Part shown: positions 32,818 through 41,337 of the stretch, one piece after another
How positions within the stretch are numbered: the first letter of the stretch is position 1
Layout: every line of letters starts with the position of its first letter
NCBI GenBank assembly: GCA_003134685.1
Contig: PLCA01000005.1
Coordinates: forward strand, 434,001-498,000
Length of the DNA stretch: 64,000 bases
DNA from: Gemmatimonadota bacterium
GTDB taxonomy: Bacteria; Gemmatimonadota; Gemmatimonadetes; Gemmatimonadales; Gemmatimonadaceae
Direction of reading: 5' to 3'
Made by a program: the position numbers and the translations under genes
The notes under the pieces: model-generated
What the model was told of the DNA's origin: nothing
The model's database searches: none
The model's input: only the letters and a program-made list of their open reading frames with translations

Positions 32818-32840
32818 ACCAGACCTTCCGCCTGGGCCTG

Positions 32841-33650
32841 CTAGAGCAACGACTGTCGCATTACCTCGCGGTCCGGCTCGATCCCGAACCAGCGCTGGAA
32901 CGAGAGCGCGCCCTGCTCCAGTAGCATCGGCAGGCCGTCCGCCGCGCGATTGCCCCTCTTCCGCGCCGCTTTCACCCATGGCGTGTCTCCTCCGCGGCGG
33001 TAAACGAGGTCCATCACCGCGGCCGTCTTTGGAATGATGCCAACATCCAGAGGCTGTTCGGCCTCCCGTTGTCCAACGGGCGTCGCATTTACTATCAATG
33101 TCGCGTTTGCGACCGCCAGCTCGGCACTCTTTTCGACTCGCGCGACATCGCGAAACCGTCGTGCAAGCTTGGACGCGCGCTCGGAATTGCGCGCGACGAT
33201 TACTACTCGAGCGTCGAGCCACTGCTCCGCGGCAGCGATGACGGCGGCGGCGGCGCCACCGCTGCCAAGCACGACGATTCGCGCTCCAGCGGTGTCGCCG
33301 CCCAGGAGCGCCCGCGCAGCCGCGTCGAAACCGCCGACGTCGGTATTGTCGCCGTACAACCGGTCCGACTCGAACCAAAAGGTGTTCACAGCTCCCACCC
33401 GCTCAGCGATCTCGGTGAGCTCGTCGCAGCTGGCGTGGACTTTGACTTTGTGTGGAATGGTGACGTTACCGCCAACACCGAGGTCCTTCAGCTTCTTGAG
33501 GAGCGCGAGAAGGTCCCGGGGCAGGACATCAACCGCCTCATAGAGGAGCGACATCCCGGCCGCGCGAAGTGCGGCATTCTGAAAGATCGGCGAGAGAGAA
33601 TGGGCAACTGGATGCCCCAGCAAAACGAGCCGTCCCGGATTCTGGGTCAC
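32841..33650 (-). CDS. aroE: Shikimate dehydrogenase
   Basis: This 269-residue enzyme reduces 3-dehydroshikimate with NADPH. The substrate site shows HPVAHSLSP at the N-terminus and the catalytic Lys in NVTIPHK. The NADP-binding loop is VLGSGGAAAA, with a following VARNSERA that carries the phosphate-binding Arg. NATPVG is present. The start is GTG at 33650, 12 bp after the phosphatase gene stops. Confidence 0.95.
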   Translation of the reverse strand: MTQNPGRLVLLGHPVAHSLSPIFQNAALRAAGMSLLYEAVDVLPRDLLALLKKLKDLGVGGNVTIPHKVKVHASCDELTEIAERVGAVNTFWFESDRLYGDNTDVGGFDAAARALLGGDTAGARIVVLGSGGAAAAVIAAAEQWLDARVVIVARNSERASKLARRFRDVARVEKSAELAVANATLIVNATPVGQREAEQPLDVGIIPKTAAVMDLVYRRGGDTPWVKAARKRGNRAADGLPMLLEQGALSFQRWFGIEPDREVMRQSLL

Positions 33651-33662
33651 GAGAGTCTCAAC

Positions 33663-34109
33663 TCAGCTGGCGAGGCGGTCGAACAACTTCTCGAGCTCCC
33701 GCTCCAGCACGTCGGCGGTGCGCCGGTAGGCTTCGAGGTCGCCGCCGTAGGGATCTGCCACTCCCTGGTTCGCCGTGCCCGAGGCGTACTCATCTATCAC
33801 GTGAACTTTTCCCCGACCTCCCAGCTGCTTCACCTGCTCCACGTGGCCGGGCGTCATGACGAAAATGAGATCGGCTTCGGAGACGATCGCGGGCGTGAGC
33901 TTTCTGGCGCGATGAGGGGTGAGGTCGATCTCGCGCTCCATTCCAACGAGGAGCGCCTCGTCGGTGGCGGGGACGTTGTCCCACGCATTCGTCCCCGCGC
34001 TCGAGACGTTGAGATCCTCGATGCCCCGGCGCTTCGCGATCTTGCGCGCGAGCGCTTCGGCCATGGGGCTTCGGCAGGTATTGCCGCTGCAAACGAAGAG
34101 GAGATTCAT
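33663..34109 (-). CDS. Low-molecular-weight phosphatase, YwlE-like (predicted protein-arginine phosphatase)
   Basis: This 148-residue protein has the active-site P-loop CSGNTCRS at 7-14 (nucleophile C7, R13) and the general-acid loop DPYGG near residue 118. Thr11 occupies the position that is Thr in the arginine phosphatase YwlE of Bacillus and a bulky aliphatic residue in tyrosine phosphatases. It sits next to a Sua5/YwlC gene, as ywlE does in Bacillus. This suggests phospho-arginine specificity, but no McsB-type kinase is in view. Family confidence is high; substrate is inferred. Confidence 0.88.
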   Translation of the reverse strand: MNLLFVCSGNTCRSPMAEALARKIAKRRGIEDLNVSSAGTNAWDNVPATDEALLVGMEREIDLTPHRARKLTPAIVSEADLIFVMTPGHVEQVKQLGGRGKVHVIDEYASGTANQGVADPYGGDLEAYRRTADVLERELEKLFDRLAS

Positions 34110-34112
34110 GCT

Positions 34113-34784
34113 CTACGCATCTCCGACCAGGTCGGGTACGCTCTCCCTCAATTTCGCGGCCGGGATCGCGCCCGGCCGAATGACTCGCGGGAGTCTGCCG
34201 GTGCAGTCGACAACGGTCGATGGCTCGGACTCCTTTAGGCGTCCGCCATCGAGAACGCGCAAAGTCCCGCGCGCGATCGCGTCGCTCCACTGTGAGACGA
34301 TCTGGTCGGCGGCGGTGGCCGGCGGTACCCCGGGACGGTTCGCGCTGGTGGATGTTATCGGGTGTCCGTGCGCGAGAATGAGCCGTGCCAGCGATCGGTG
34401 CGGCGTCCATCTCACGGCGACACCACCTTCCGGCCCGCGCACTCGGTCGGGCACTCTGTTTTCGCCGCCGGGAAGCACCAGCGTGAGAGGACCTGGCCAG
34501 AATCGCGCGGCAAACGTCGACGCGTACCCGGTGAGGTGAAGCCCGAGGCGCGTGATCATCTCGCTGGCGGCGACGAGCAGAAGAAACGGCTTGCCGGGCG
34601 GACGGCCTTTGAGGTTCACGAGTTGCTGCACGGACCGCTCATCCAGCGCGCCGCCAAATCCATAGACGGTTTCGGTGGGGTACGCGAGTACCTTCCCGGC
34701 GGCGAGATGGGCGAGGGTTCCATTGATGGCAGCCTCGACTTCTCCCGGCGACCAGAACGGCACGACCATCGGCTGGGGCTTCAT
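34113..34784 (-). CDS. tsaC: L-threonylcarbamoyladenylate synthase (Sua5/YrdC family)
   Basis: This 223-residue YrdC-domain protein makes threonylcarbamoyl-AMP for the t6A modification of tRNA. Signatures are YPTETVYGFGG near residue 36, LKGRPPGKPFLLLV, the RFWPGPLTLVL segment, and HPITSTSANRPG. It lacks the extra C-terminal Sua5 domain, so it is the short TsaC type. It overlaps ispD by 4 bp. Confidence 0.93.
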   Translation of the reverse strand: MKPQPMVVPFWSPGEVEAAINGTLAHLAAGKVLAYPTETVYGFGGALDERSVQQLVNLKGRPPGKPFLLLVAASEMITRLGLHLTGYASTFAARFWPGPLTLVLPGGENRVPDRVRGPEGGVAVRWTPHRSLARLILAHGHPITSTSANRPGVPPATAADQIVSQWSDAIARGTLRVLDGGRLKESEPSTVVDCTGRLPRVIRPGAIPAAKLRESVPDLVGDA

Positions 34785-35470
34785 TCGCGGAAGATACTTA
34801 GCGCCTCCGCCAGCGCGAAATCATTTTCTTCGGTGATTTTGACCGCGCGCTCACTTCCGCGCACGACCACGACCGGAAGCCCGATCGCCTCACACAGCGC
34901 GGAGTCGTCGGTCGCCACGCGATCCGCCTCTCGCGCCTCGCGGTGCGCGCGCTCGAGGATCTTGCGGGGAAAGGCCTGCGGGGTCTGCGCTCTCCACAGC
35001 CCGAAGCGATCGACCGTCACGACGACTTTACCACTCGAATCGACGCGCTTGAGCGTGTCGGAGACCGGCAGAGCGGCAATGGCGCCATTCCCCTTCCGGG
35101 CTTCTTCGATCACCCGCGCGATCGTCTCGGTCGACACGAGGGGACGCGCGGCGTCGTGAATGACCACGATCTCGCACTCGACCGGCAGGTCCTCGAGGCC
35201 GTTGGCCACCGATTCGCTCCGGTGTCGTCCGCCAACCGAGAGAAGGAGCCGCTCAGCGTCGCTTTGAAATATCCAGGGCGGCGGATCTCCGACGTATTCG
35301 CGCGGCAGCACGCAAACGACCATTGCCACGTCGGCCCGCGCCTGAAATGTTTGGATGCTGTGTAGCAGCATGGGCTTGCCCGCGACCCACCGAAACTGCT
35401 TCAGCTCCGCCGATCCGGTGCGTGACCCGCTGCCGGCGGCGACTATGATGACACCGACGTCTCGGTTCAT
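34781..35470 (-). CDS. ispD: 2-C-methyl-D-erythritol 4-phosphate cytidylyltransferase
   Basis: This 229-residue enzyme attaches CMP to MEP in the non-mevalonate isoprenoid pathway. The N-terminal nucleotidyltransferase motif is AAGSGSRTGSAELKQF, with the conserved Arg and Lys. VIHDAARPLVS and ALPVSDTLKRV follow, then AQTPQAFPR, all typical of IspD. ispF is not adjacent. Confidence 0.94.
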   Translation of the reverse strand: MNRDVGVIIVAAGSGSRTGSAELKQFRWVAGKPMLLHSIQTFQARADVAMVVCVLPREYVGDPPPWIFQSDAERLLLSVGGRHRSESVANGLEDLPVECEIVVIHDAARPLVSTETIARVIEEARKGNGAIAALPVSDTLKRVDSSGKVVVTVDRFGLWRAQTPQAFPRKILERAHREAREADRVATDDSALCEAIGLPVVVVRGSERAVKITEENDFALAEALSIFRE

Positions 35471-35505
35471 TTCGGGGTGAGAGAGACGCCGACGTCGCGG
35501 CTCAT

Positions 35506-36903
35506 TTACGCGTGGAAGAGCTGTCGGAACAGATCGTTGACCGTTCGCACGCCGATGATGTCGAGGCCGCGCGGCCCGCGCTTTGGAATTCCCCGCTCCG
35601 CCATATATGCGGTCGTCATCCCCATCTTTGCCGCCTCTCCGAGCCGCCGCTCGGCTTGCGATACCGGTCTGATCTCGCCTCCGAGCCCGACCTCCCCAAG
35701 AAAGATCGCGGAATTGGCCACCGGGCGATCGTACACGCTCGATGCGAGCGCGCTCGCCACCGCGAGATCGCCGGCCGGCTCCTGCATCCGCACTCCTCCC
35801 ACCACATTGAGGAAAACATCCAGCTGGGAGAAAGATAGGCCCGCCCGCTTATCGAGCACAGCCAGCAGCAGTGCCAGACGACGCCCATCGAAACCGGTGC
35901 TGACGCGCTGCGGAGTTCCGTACCCCGCTTTGGCCGCGAGCCCCTGAATTTCGATGAGCACGGGACGGGAGCCTTCGAGCAACGCGGTCACCGCGCTGCC
36001 TGATGAATTGTTGAGACGGTCGCCGAGGAAGAGCTCGGATGGATTCTCGACGGCAATGAGTCCTTCCTCGGTCATCCTGAAGACGCCAATCTCGTCCACG
36101 CTCCCGAATCTGTTCTTCGTCGCGCGAAGGATGCGGTGCTCCAGCATTCCTTCGCCCTCGAAGTAGAGGACCGTGTCGACGATGTGCTCGAGCGTCTTGG
36201 GGCCGGCGATGCCCCCGCCCTTGGTGACGTGCCCAACGGCGAACACCGTCGTCTCCGTCTCCTTGGCGAAACGCATCAGGCGTGCTGCGCATTCCCGCAC
36301 CTGCCCCACGTTTCCTGGCGCGCCCTCGAGATCGCTGGTGAAAACGGTCTGAATCGAATCGACTACGATCGCATCGAGCCGCTGGGCGCCAGCGGTGGCG
36401 ATGATCGTCTCTAGCAGCGTCTCGTTCAGGAGCTGGACGTCTTCGGCGGATCCGTGCAGACGCTCGGCGCGCAGCTTCACCTGGAGCGCGGATTCCTCGC
36501 CCGACACGTACAGGGTGGAATGACCCAGCTCCTGGAGCCGACCTGCGACCTGGAGCAGCAACGTCGACTTCCCGATGCCGGGCTCCCCACCGACCAACAC
36601 CATCGACCCGGGCACGATTCCGCCGCCGAGGACGAAATCGAATTCCTTGATTCCCGTCTTGAGGCGGCGTCCCGCCGAGCTCTTGATGTCGCGAAGTCGG
36701 GGGGTGGGCGCCACACTGCCGCCTTCGCCCATCGACTTCTTGCCGCCGGCGCGACGGCTCGACGCAGTGGCGGCCGAAGTTCTCGTCGCCATCTCTTCGA
36801 CCAGAGAATTCCACTCGCCGCAGATGTCGCAGCGCCCGGCCCATTTTGGGTGGTCGGCGCCGCAGTTGGTGCAGCGGTATACGGTTTTTGCTTTCGGGCT
36901 CAC
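35506..36903 (-). CDS. radA: DNA repair protein RadA
   Basis: This 465-residue recombination protein acts in branch migration. The N-terminal C4 zinc finger is CTNCGADHPKWAGRC with CDICG. The Walker A motif is GGEPGIGKSTLLLQ. The RadA-specific KNRFGS motif is present at about residue 260. The C-terminal Lon-protease-like domain includes EPAGDLAVASALASS. The start is GTG at 36903, overlapping the dnaB stop by one base. Confidence 0.96.
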   Translation of the reverse strand: MSPKAKTVYRCTNCGADHPKWAGRCDICGEWNSLVEEMATRTSAATASSRRAGGKKSMGEGGSVAPTPRLRDIKSSAGRRLKTGIKEFDFVLGGGIVPGSMVLVGGEPGIGKSTLLLQVAGRLQELGHSTLYVSGEESALQVKLRAERLHGSAEDVQLLNETLLETIIATAGAQRLDAIVVDSIQTVFTSDLEGAPGNVGQVRECAARLMRFAKETETTVFAVGHVTKGGGIAGPKTLEHIVDTVLYFEGEGMLEHRILRATKNRFGSVDEIGVFRMTEEGLIAVENPSELFLGDRLNNSSGSAVTALLEGSRPVLIEIQGLAAKAGYGTPQRVSTGFDGRRLALLLAVLDKRAGLSFSQLDVFLNVVGGVRMQEPAGDLAVASALASSVYDRPVANSAIFLGEVGLGGEIRPVSQAERRLGEAAKMGMTTAYMAERGIPKRGPRGLDIIGVRTVNDLFRQLFHA

Positions 36904-38303
36904 TAGGGAGACAGGCGGGGCGACAGATTCTCGAAGCGGGTGTAGGTCTTGTTGAAGTAGAGATTCACGAAGCCGGTGGGACCGTTCCGCTGTTTGCCGA
37001 TGATGATCTCGGAGCGCCCCTCGAGTGAGTTGCCGTCCTTGTCGGTCGGGCCGTCGTACATCTCCTGACGAAAGATGAACATGACAAGATCCGCATCTTG
37101 CTCAATGGCACCTGACTCGCGGAGGTCGGAGAGCTGCGGGCGCTTGTTCTCGGCGGTGCGCTGTTCCGGAGCGCGCGACAGCTGCGACAGCGCGACGACC
37201 GGAATTCTCAGCTCGCGGGCAAGCGCCTTCAGCGAGCGCGAGATGTAGCTGATTTCCTGCTGCCGGCTTTCGGTGTTGGTGGGGCCCTGCATCAGCTGCA
37301 GGTAGTCGACCACCACCATCCCGATATTGTGCTCCATCTTGAGACGGCGGGCCTTGGAGCGCATCTCGAGCAGCGTCATGGCCGGCGTGTCGTCGATCCA
37401 GATCGGGGCGTGGCTCAGAATTCCGGCGGCGCGACCGAGTCGCACGAACTCCTCGTCGTGGAGCTTGCCCTTGCGGAGTCTCTGCGCATCGACGCGACCC
37501 TCCGACGTGAGGAGCCGCTGCACCAGCTGCTCCTTGCTCATTTCCAGAGAGAAGAACGCGACGGGGACGTTGTTGTCGAGCGCTGCGTTCTGCGCGATGT
37601 TGAGCACGAAAGCGGTTTTTCCCATTGACGGTCTGGCGGCGACGATGATGAGGTCGGACGGTTGGAAACCTGCCGTCAGCTCGTCCAGATCCTTGAATCC
37701 GCTCGCCACGCCCGTAATCGATCCGCCGCCACGTTGAATCTCTTCGATTCGTTCCATGGTGGGCCAGAGGAGCTCCTTGATCCTCATGAAGCCTTCCGAG
37801 CCGCGGCTCTGGTTGACCTCGAAGATCTTGTGCTCTGCCTCGTCGAGCAGCTCCGTCGCCGGCGAGCCGGACTCGAACGCTTCGGAAACGATGGCGGTCG
37901 AGACTTCAATCAGCCGCCGCCGCAGCGCTTTCTCACGGACGATCTTGGCGTGATACTCGATGTTGGCCGAGGTCGGAACTGCGTCGACCAGGAATCCGAT
38001 GTAATCCTTGCCACCGCTCGATTCGAGAGAGCCTGATCTGCCCAGCTCCTCGGAGAGCGTGAGTGGATCTACGACATCACCGCGCTCGGAGAGGCTGACC
38101 ATCGCGCGGAAAATCCGGCGGTGCCCTTCACGATAGAACATCGTGTCGTCGAGGAATTCCGTCGCGCGCAGAATGGCATCGGGATCCATGAGCATCGCCG
38201 ACAGCACCGCCTGCTCCGCGTCTTCGGAGTATGGCGGCCGGCGATCCTTGTATGGGTCACGAACGGGGGCTGCTATCGAGTATTCTACGGGCGAGCTTGA
38301 CAT
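36903..38303 (-). CDS. dnaB: Replicative DNA helicase DnaB
   Basis: This 466-residue hexameric helicase has an N-terminal primase-interaction domain (AEQAVLSAMLMDPDAI), a linker helix, and a RecA-like C-terminal domain. Walker A is ARPSMGKTAF, Walker B is MVVVDYLQLMQG, and the arginine finger and DNA loop lie in LSQLSRAPEQR and SDLRESGAIEQDADLV. I see no intein. The ATG at 38303 lies 47 bp inside the end of the upstream UDG gene; no closer start exists, so the overlap appears real. Confidence 0.97.
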   Translation of the reverse strand: MSSSPVEYSIAAPVRDPYKDRRPPYSEDAEQAVLSAMLMDPDAILRATEFLDDTMFYREGHRRIFRAMVSLSERGDVVDPLTLSEELGRSGSLESSGGKDYIGFLVDAVPTSANIEYHAKIVREKALRRRLIEVSTAIVSEAFESGSPATELLDEAEHKIFEVNQSRGSEGFMRIKELLWPTMERIEEIQRGGGSITGVASGFKDLDELTAGFQPSDLIIVAARPSMGKTAFVLNIAQNAALDNNVPVAFFSLEMSKEQLVQRLLTSEGRVDAQRLRKGKLHDEEFVRLGRAAGILSHAPIWIDDTPAMTLLEMRSKARRLKMEHNIGMVVVDYLQLMQGPTNTESRQQEISYISRSLKALARELRIPVVALSQLSRAPEQRTAENKRPQLSDLRESGAIEQDADLVMFIFRQEMYDGPTDKDGNSLEGRSEIIIGKQRNGPTGFVNLYFNKTYTRFENLSPRLSP

Positions 38304-39282
38304 CTTCCCAAGTGGGGCGTTTCCAGGCCGGGTTGCGCAAGAGCGCCGCCGGGTGATAGGTGACGACGAGCGGTATCCCGTGGTACTGGTGCACGAGTCC
38401 ACGGAGCTGACCGAGCGGAGTCTTTGTGTTTAGGAGAGTTTGGGCTGCGAAGGTTCCAAAAGCAACTATCACTTTTGGCTTGATCAGCTCGAGTTGCCTG
38501 ATCAGGTACGGACTGCAGGCTTCGACTTCTTCCGGAAGCGGATTTCGGTTTCCCGGCGGTCGGTGCTTGAGCACGTTGCAGATGAACACCTGCTCCCGGG
38601 TCAGGTCGATCGCGGCGAGGATCTTGGTGAGCAGCTGACCCGCCTGTCCGATGAAGGGGCGGCCGGTCTCGTCCTCTTTTGCGCCGGGTGCTTCGCCAAC
38701 GCACACCATGTCCGCATTCGGATTGCCTTCTCCCGGAACGGGATTGATCGCGGTCGCGTGGAGGGAGCACCGCGTACAGGCCTTTACCTTCTCAGCGATC
38801 TCCTCCAGTGATTCGAGCTTCCCGATCGCGCCTGGGATCAGCTCCGCTTCCTCCGAGGCTATGACGATTCCTCTCGGGGCAGCGATCTCTTTCCTGGCCG
38901 CCATCTCGTTCGTGGCTTCAGCGCCTGTTGCCGGGCTGGTGGGTTCAGGCGGAAATGCCATCCTCGGAATTGGAGCCGGAGGTGTTGTCCGCGCGGTTTC
39001 AGCCGGAGGTGGTACCGGTCTTGGGCCCGGTACCGCTCTCGAGCCCGGTACCGGAGTGTCGACCACCACGCCGGCGTCCTGAAGCGCGGTGCGCCAATCG
39101 TCGGGTTGCTCGCCCGCGAGCTGTCGAACGCTCTGCCGCACCTCGGTGGACGGCGCCGAGCTCCCTGTTGCCCCAAGAAGCCGCATCACGTCTTCGACGT
39201 TCAACCCGTCGAGCACCAACTCGGATTCTCCCAGCTCGCGCCGTTGCTCGAGGTAGCGGCGGAGCAGAACTCTAGCGTCCAT
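38257..39282 (-). CDS. Family-4 (Fe-S) uracil-DNA glycosylase with long N-terminal extension
   Basis: This 341-residue protein has a C-terminal UDG domain of about 190 residues. Family-4 motifs are GEAPGAKEDETGRPFIGQAG, the ligand pair CTRC, PPGNRNP and the catalytic-loop TYHPAALLR. A helical first 45 residues and a Pro/Thr/Ala-rich linker (about 70-130) precede it. The third Fe-S ligand, usually Cys in KCRPP, is His here (KHRPP, 38554-38568), though a Cys lies four residues earlier. It removes uracil from DNA. It overlaps coaBC by 11 bp and dnaB by 47 bp. Confidence 0.9.
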   Translation of the reverse strand: MDARVLLRRYLEQRRELGESELVLDGLNVEDVMRLLGATGSSAPSTEVRQSVRQLAGEQPDDWRTALQDAGVVVDTPVPGSRAVPGPRPVPPPAETARTTPPAPIPRMAFPPEPTSPATGAEATNEMAARKEIAAPRGIVIASEEAELIPGAIGKLESLEEIAEKVKACTRCSLHATAINPVPGEGNPNADMVCVGEAPGAKEDETGRPFIGQAGQLLTKILAAIDLTREQVFICNVLKHRPPGNRNPLPEEVEACSPYLIRQLELIKPKVIVAFGTFAAQTLLNTKTPLGQLRGLVHQYHGIPLVVTYHPAALLRNPAWKRPTWEDVKLARRILDSSPRS

Positions 39283-40483
39283 TCAGCTCCCTTTCGACGC
39301 GGTCGAGAAGAATCTCGGCGAGGTCGATCTTCGACATCAGTTCGAGCTCCTCTTCCTTTCCGTCGCGCGTTATCACGGTAACGCGATTTGTATCGACGCC
39401 AAAACCCGCGCCCGCCTCCTTTGCGTCGTTCAGCACGACGAAGTCGAGCTCCTTGGATTTGAGCTTTTCCTTGGCGTTCCGAATTCCGTCGGTCGTCTCG
39501 AGCGCGAATCCAACGATGACACTTGCTTTCTTCCGCCTGGAGATAGTCGATCTTAGAATGTCTTCGGCAGGCTCGAGTACAATTTTGGGAGCGGCCTTTC
39601 CCTTTTTGATTTTCTCGGGCGCAACCGTTGCGGGCCGGAAATCGGCGGGGGCGGCGGCCATGATCAGCACGTCGGCAGCTAGAAGTTGTTCAGCAACTGC
39701 GCGCGCCATCTCCTTCACGGTTTCGGTCTTCAGAGTCAAAATCTCCGACGGGAGCGGAATGTCGACGTGGCCAACAATCAATGTCACCTCGGCGCCCCGT
39801 CTCCATGCCGCACGAGCGAGCGCAACGCCCATTTTGCCGCTGCTGTGATTGGAGATGAATCTCACCGGGTCTATCGGCTCGCGCGTCGCTCCGGCGGTAA
39901 CGATGACCTTCTTTCCCTTGAGCGAGGACTTCGATTCGAGCAGCCGTCCCACGCGGCTCATGATCTCATCGGGCTCTGGCATCCGTCCCGGTCCGCTTCC
40001 CTCTCCGACGGCCAGCGGACCTTCGGCCGGCTCGAGAATCTCGTAGCCAAGCGACCGCGCGTGCTCGACGTTGCGCTTCGTCTGTGCGTGTGACCACATC
40101 CGGTCGTTCATCGCCGGCACCAGCAGCACCTTCGAAGTTGCCGCGAGCAAGCAGGCGGTGAGCAGGTCATCGGCGAGTCCGTGTGCCGCGCGGCCGACGA
40201 AGTCCGCCGTCGCCGGCGCGACGACGACCACGTTCGCTTCGCGCGCGAGGCGGATGTGATCGAGCGCGTGTCCCGGTCCGAAGATCTCTGTGTGCACCGG
40301 ACGTCCGGTGACAGCTTCGAATGTGATGGGGCCGATGAACTCGCGGGCTCCGCGGGTCATGACGACGTCGACCTCAGCACCCGCTTGTGTAAGCAAACGC
40401 GCCAGCCACACTGACTTGTAGCTGGCGATGCCCCCGGTGACACCGAGGAGGATGCGGCTGCCCGCAAAAGGGCGCGCGGTAAT
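39272..40483 (-). CDS. coaBC: Phosphopantothenoylcysteine decarboxylase/synthetase, apparent ATT start
   Basis: This bifunctional coenzyme A enzyme has a CoaC flavoprotein domain (residues about 1-185, active-site PAMNDRMW, upstream VVVAPATADF) and a CoaB synthetase domain (VTAGATREPIDPVRFISNHSSGKMG, and KKGKAAPKIVLEP). The flavin-binding start ILLGVTGGIASYK lies upstream of the only GTG in the frame (40411), so that GTG cannot be the true start. No ATG, GTG or TTG exists between there and the in-frame stop at 40525. An ATT at 40483-40481, overlapping the rpoZ TAA, would give 403 residues, the standard length. Confidence 0.93.
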   Translation of the reverse strand: MTARPFAGSRILLGVTGGIASYKSVWLARLLTQAGAEVDVVMTRGAREFIGPITFEAVTGRPVHTEIFGPGHALDHIRLAREANVVVVAPATADFVGRAAHGLADDLLTACLLAATSKVLLVPAMNDRMWSHAQTKRNVEHARSLGYEILEPAEGPLAVGEGSGPGRMPEPDEIMSRVGRLLESKSSLKGKKVIVTAGATREPIDPVRFISNHSSGKMGVALARAAWRRGAEVTLIVGHVDIPLPSEILTLKTETVKEMARAVAEQLLAADVLIMAAAPADFRPATVAPEKIKKGKAAPKIVLEPAEDILRSTISRRKKASVIVGFALETTDGIRNAKEKLKSKELDFVVLNDAKEAGAGFGVDTNRVTVITRDGKEEELELMSKIDLAEILLDRVERELNGR

Positions 40484-40692
40484 TACTCCGTGCGGCGCCG
40501 CGGGACCACGCGGTACTCGACCTCACCGTCCGTGAGCTCCTCGAGCGCGCGTGTCGTCAGCTTCTTCTCGCCCGGCGCCGAGCGATCGCGCGGGAACTCA
40601 TTGAGGACGCGCGCGTACTTGGCCGCGACCAGAACTCCCAGATACTTGTTGGTCGCGTGCTTCGCGACTTCGTTCGGAATGAATACCTGCAT
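40483..40692 (-). CDS. rpoZ: RNA polymerase omega subunit
   Basis: This 69-residue protein starts MQVFIPNEVAKHATNKYLGVL, with the conserved NKY and AAKYARVLNE helix, followed by KKLTTRALEELTDGEVEY, as in RpoZ. It lies between gmk and coaBC, the common gmk-rpoZ-coaBC arrangement. It starts directly after the gmk stop with no spacer. Confidence 0.88.
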   Translation of the reverse strand: MQVFIPNEVAKHATNKYLGVLVAAKYARVLNEFPRDRSAPGEKKLTTRALEELTDGEVEYRVVPRRRTE

Positions 40693-41337
40693 TTACTTCC
40701 TCGCTGAATAGTGTTCGATGGCGCGCTGAATCCCGTCGATCAGCTCTTCGACTCGCTCATCGAGTGCCCCATTGCGGGCGCGCTTCAAGCCTTCCGTCTC
40801 GATAATGCTCGATACCGCGGCGACCGCGGAATCGATTTCGTCGTTGACGATTACGTATGGGTACAAATCTATCGCCTTTAACTCGGCTTTGGCACTCTTG
40901 AATCGACGAATGAGCGATTTGCGGTCTTCCGTGCCGCGGGCCTTGAGGCGCTCCACCAGCACCTCGGCCGACGGCGGGAGAATGAAGATGAGGACCGAGT
41001 CGGGGAACGCGCGGGCAAACTGCTTCGCCCCCTGAACGTCGATGTCCATAATGACGTGTTTCCCGGACGACAACACGCGCTTCACCTCTGCCCGTAGCGT
41101 GCCATAAAGATGACCGTGAACCTCCGCCGACTCGGCGAACTTCCGGGCGGCGATGTCGCGCTTGAATTTCTGGAGCGATAGGAAGTGATAGTCCGTGCCG
41201 TCAACCTCTCCCGGTCTCGGGGGCCGTGTGGTGCAAGAGACCGAATAGCCGACATCCTGTCTGATCGCCAGCAGCTCGTGAGCTATGGTCGTTTTCCCTC
41301 CGCCGGAGGGCGAAGACAGGATGATCGGGAAAGGCAT
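40693..41337 (-). CDS. gmk: Guanylate kinase
   Basis: This 214-residue enzyme phosphorylates GMP to GDP. The P-loop is SSPSGGGKTTIAHEL. The GMP-binding segment is SCTTRPPRPGEVDGTDYHF, followed by EVHGHLYGTLRAEV and DIDVQGAKQ. It overlaps the yicC stop by one base. Confidence 0.97.
   Translation of the reverse strand: MPFPIILSSPSGGGKTTIAHELLAIRQDVGYSVSCTTRPPRPGEVDGTDYHFLSLQKFKRDIAARKFAESAEVHGHLYGTLRAEVKRVLSSGKHVIMDIDVQGAKQFARAFPDSVLIFILPPSAEVLVERLKARGTEDRKSLIRRFKSAKAELKAIDLYPYVIVNDEIDSAVAAVSSIIETEGLKRARNGALDERVEELIDGIQRAIEHYSARK

Noticed and set aside
32083-32830. comF as a pseudogene
   Set aside because: The frame is intact over the zinc fingers and PRPP loop; only the start codon is unclear, so I kept it as a gene.
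40411-40411. GTG at 40411 as the coaBC start
   Set aside because: It would remove the conserved flavin-binding GVTGGIASYK segment, so the protein must start further upstream.
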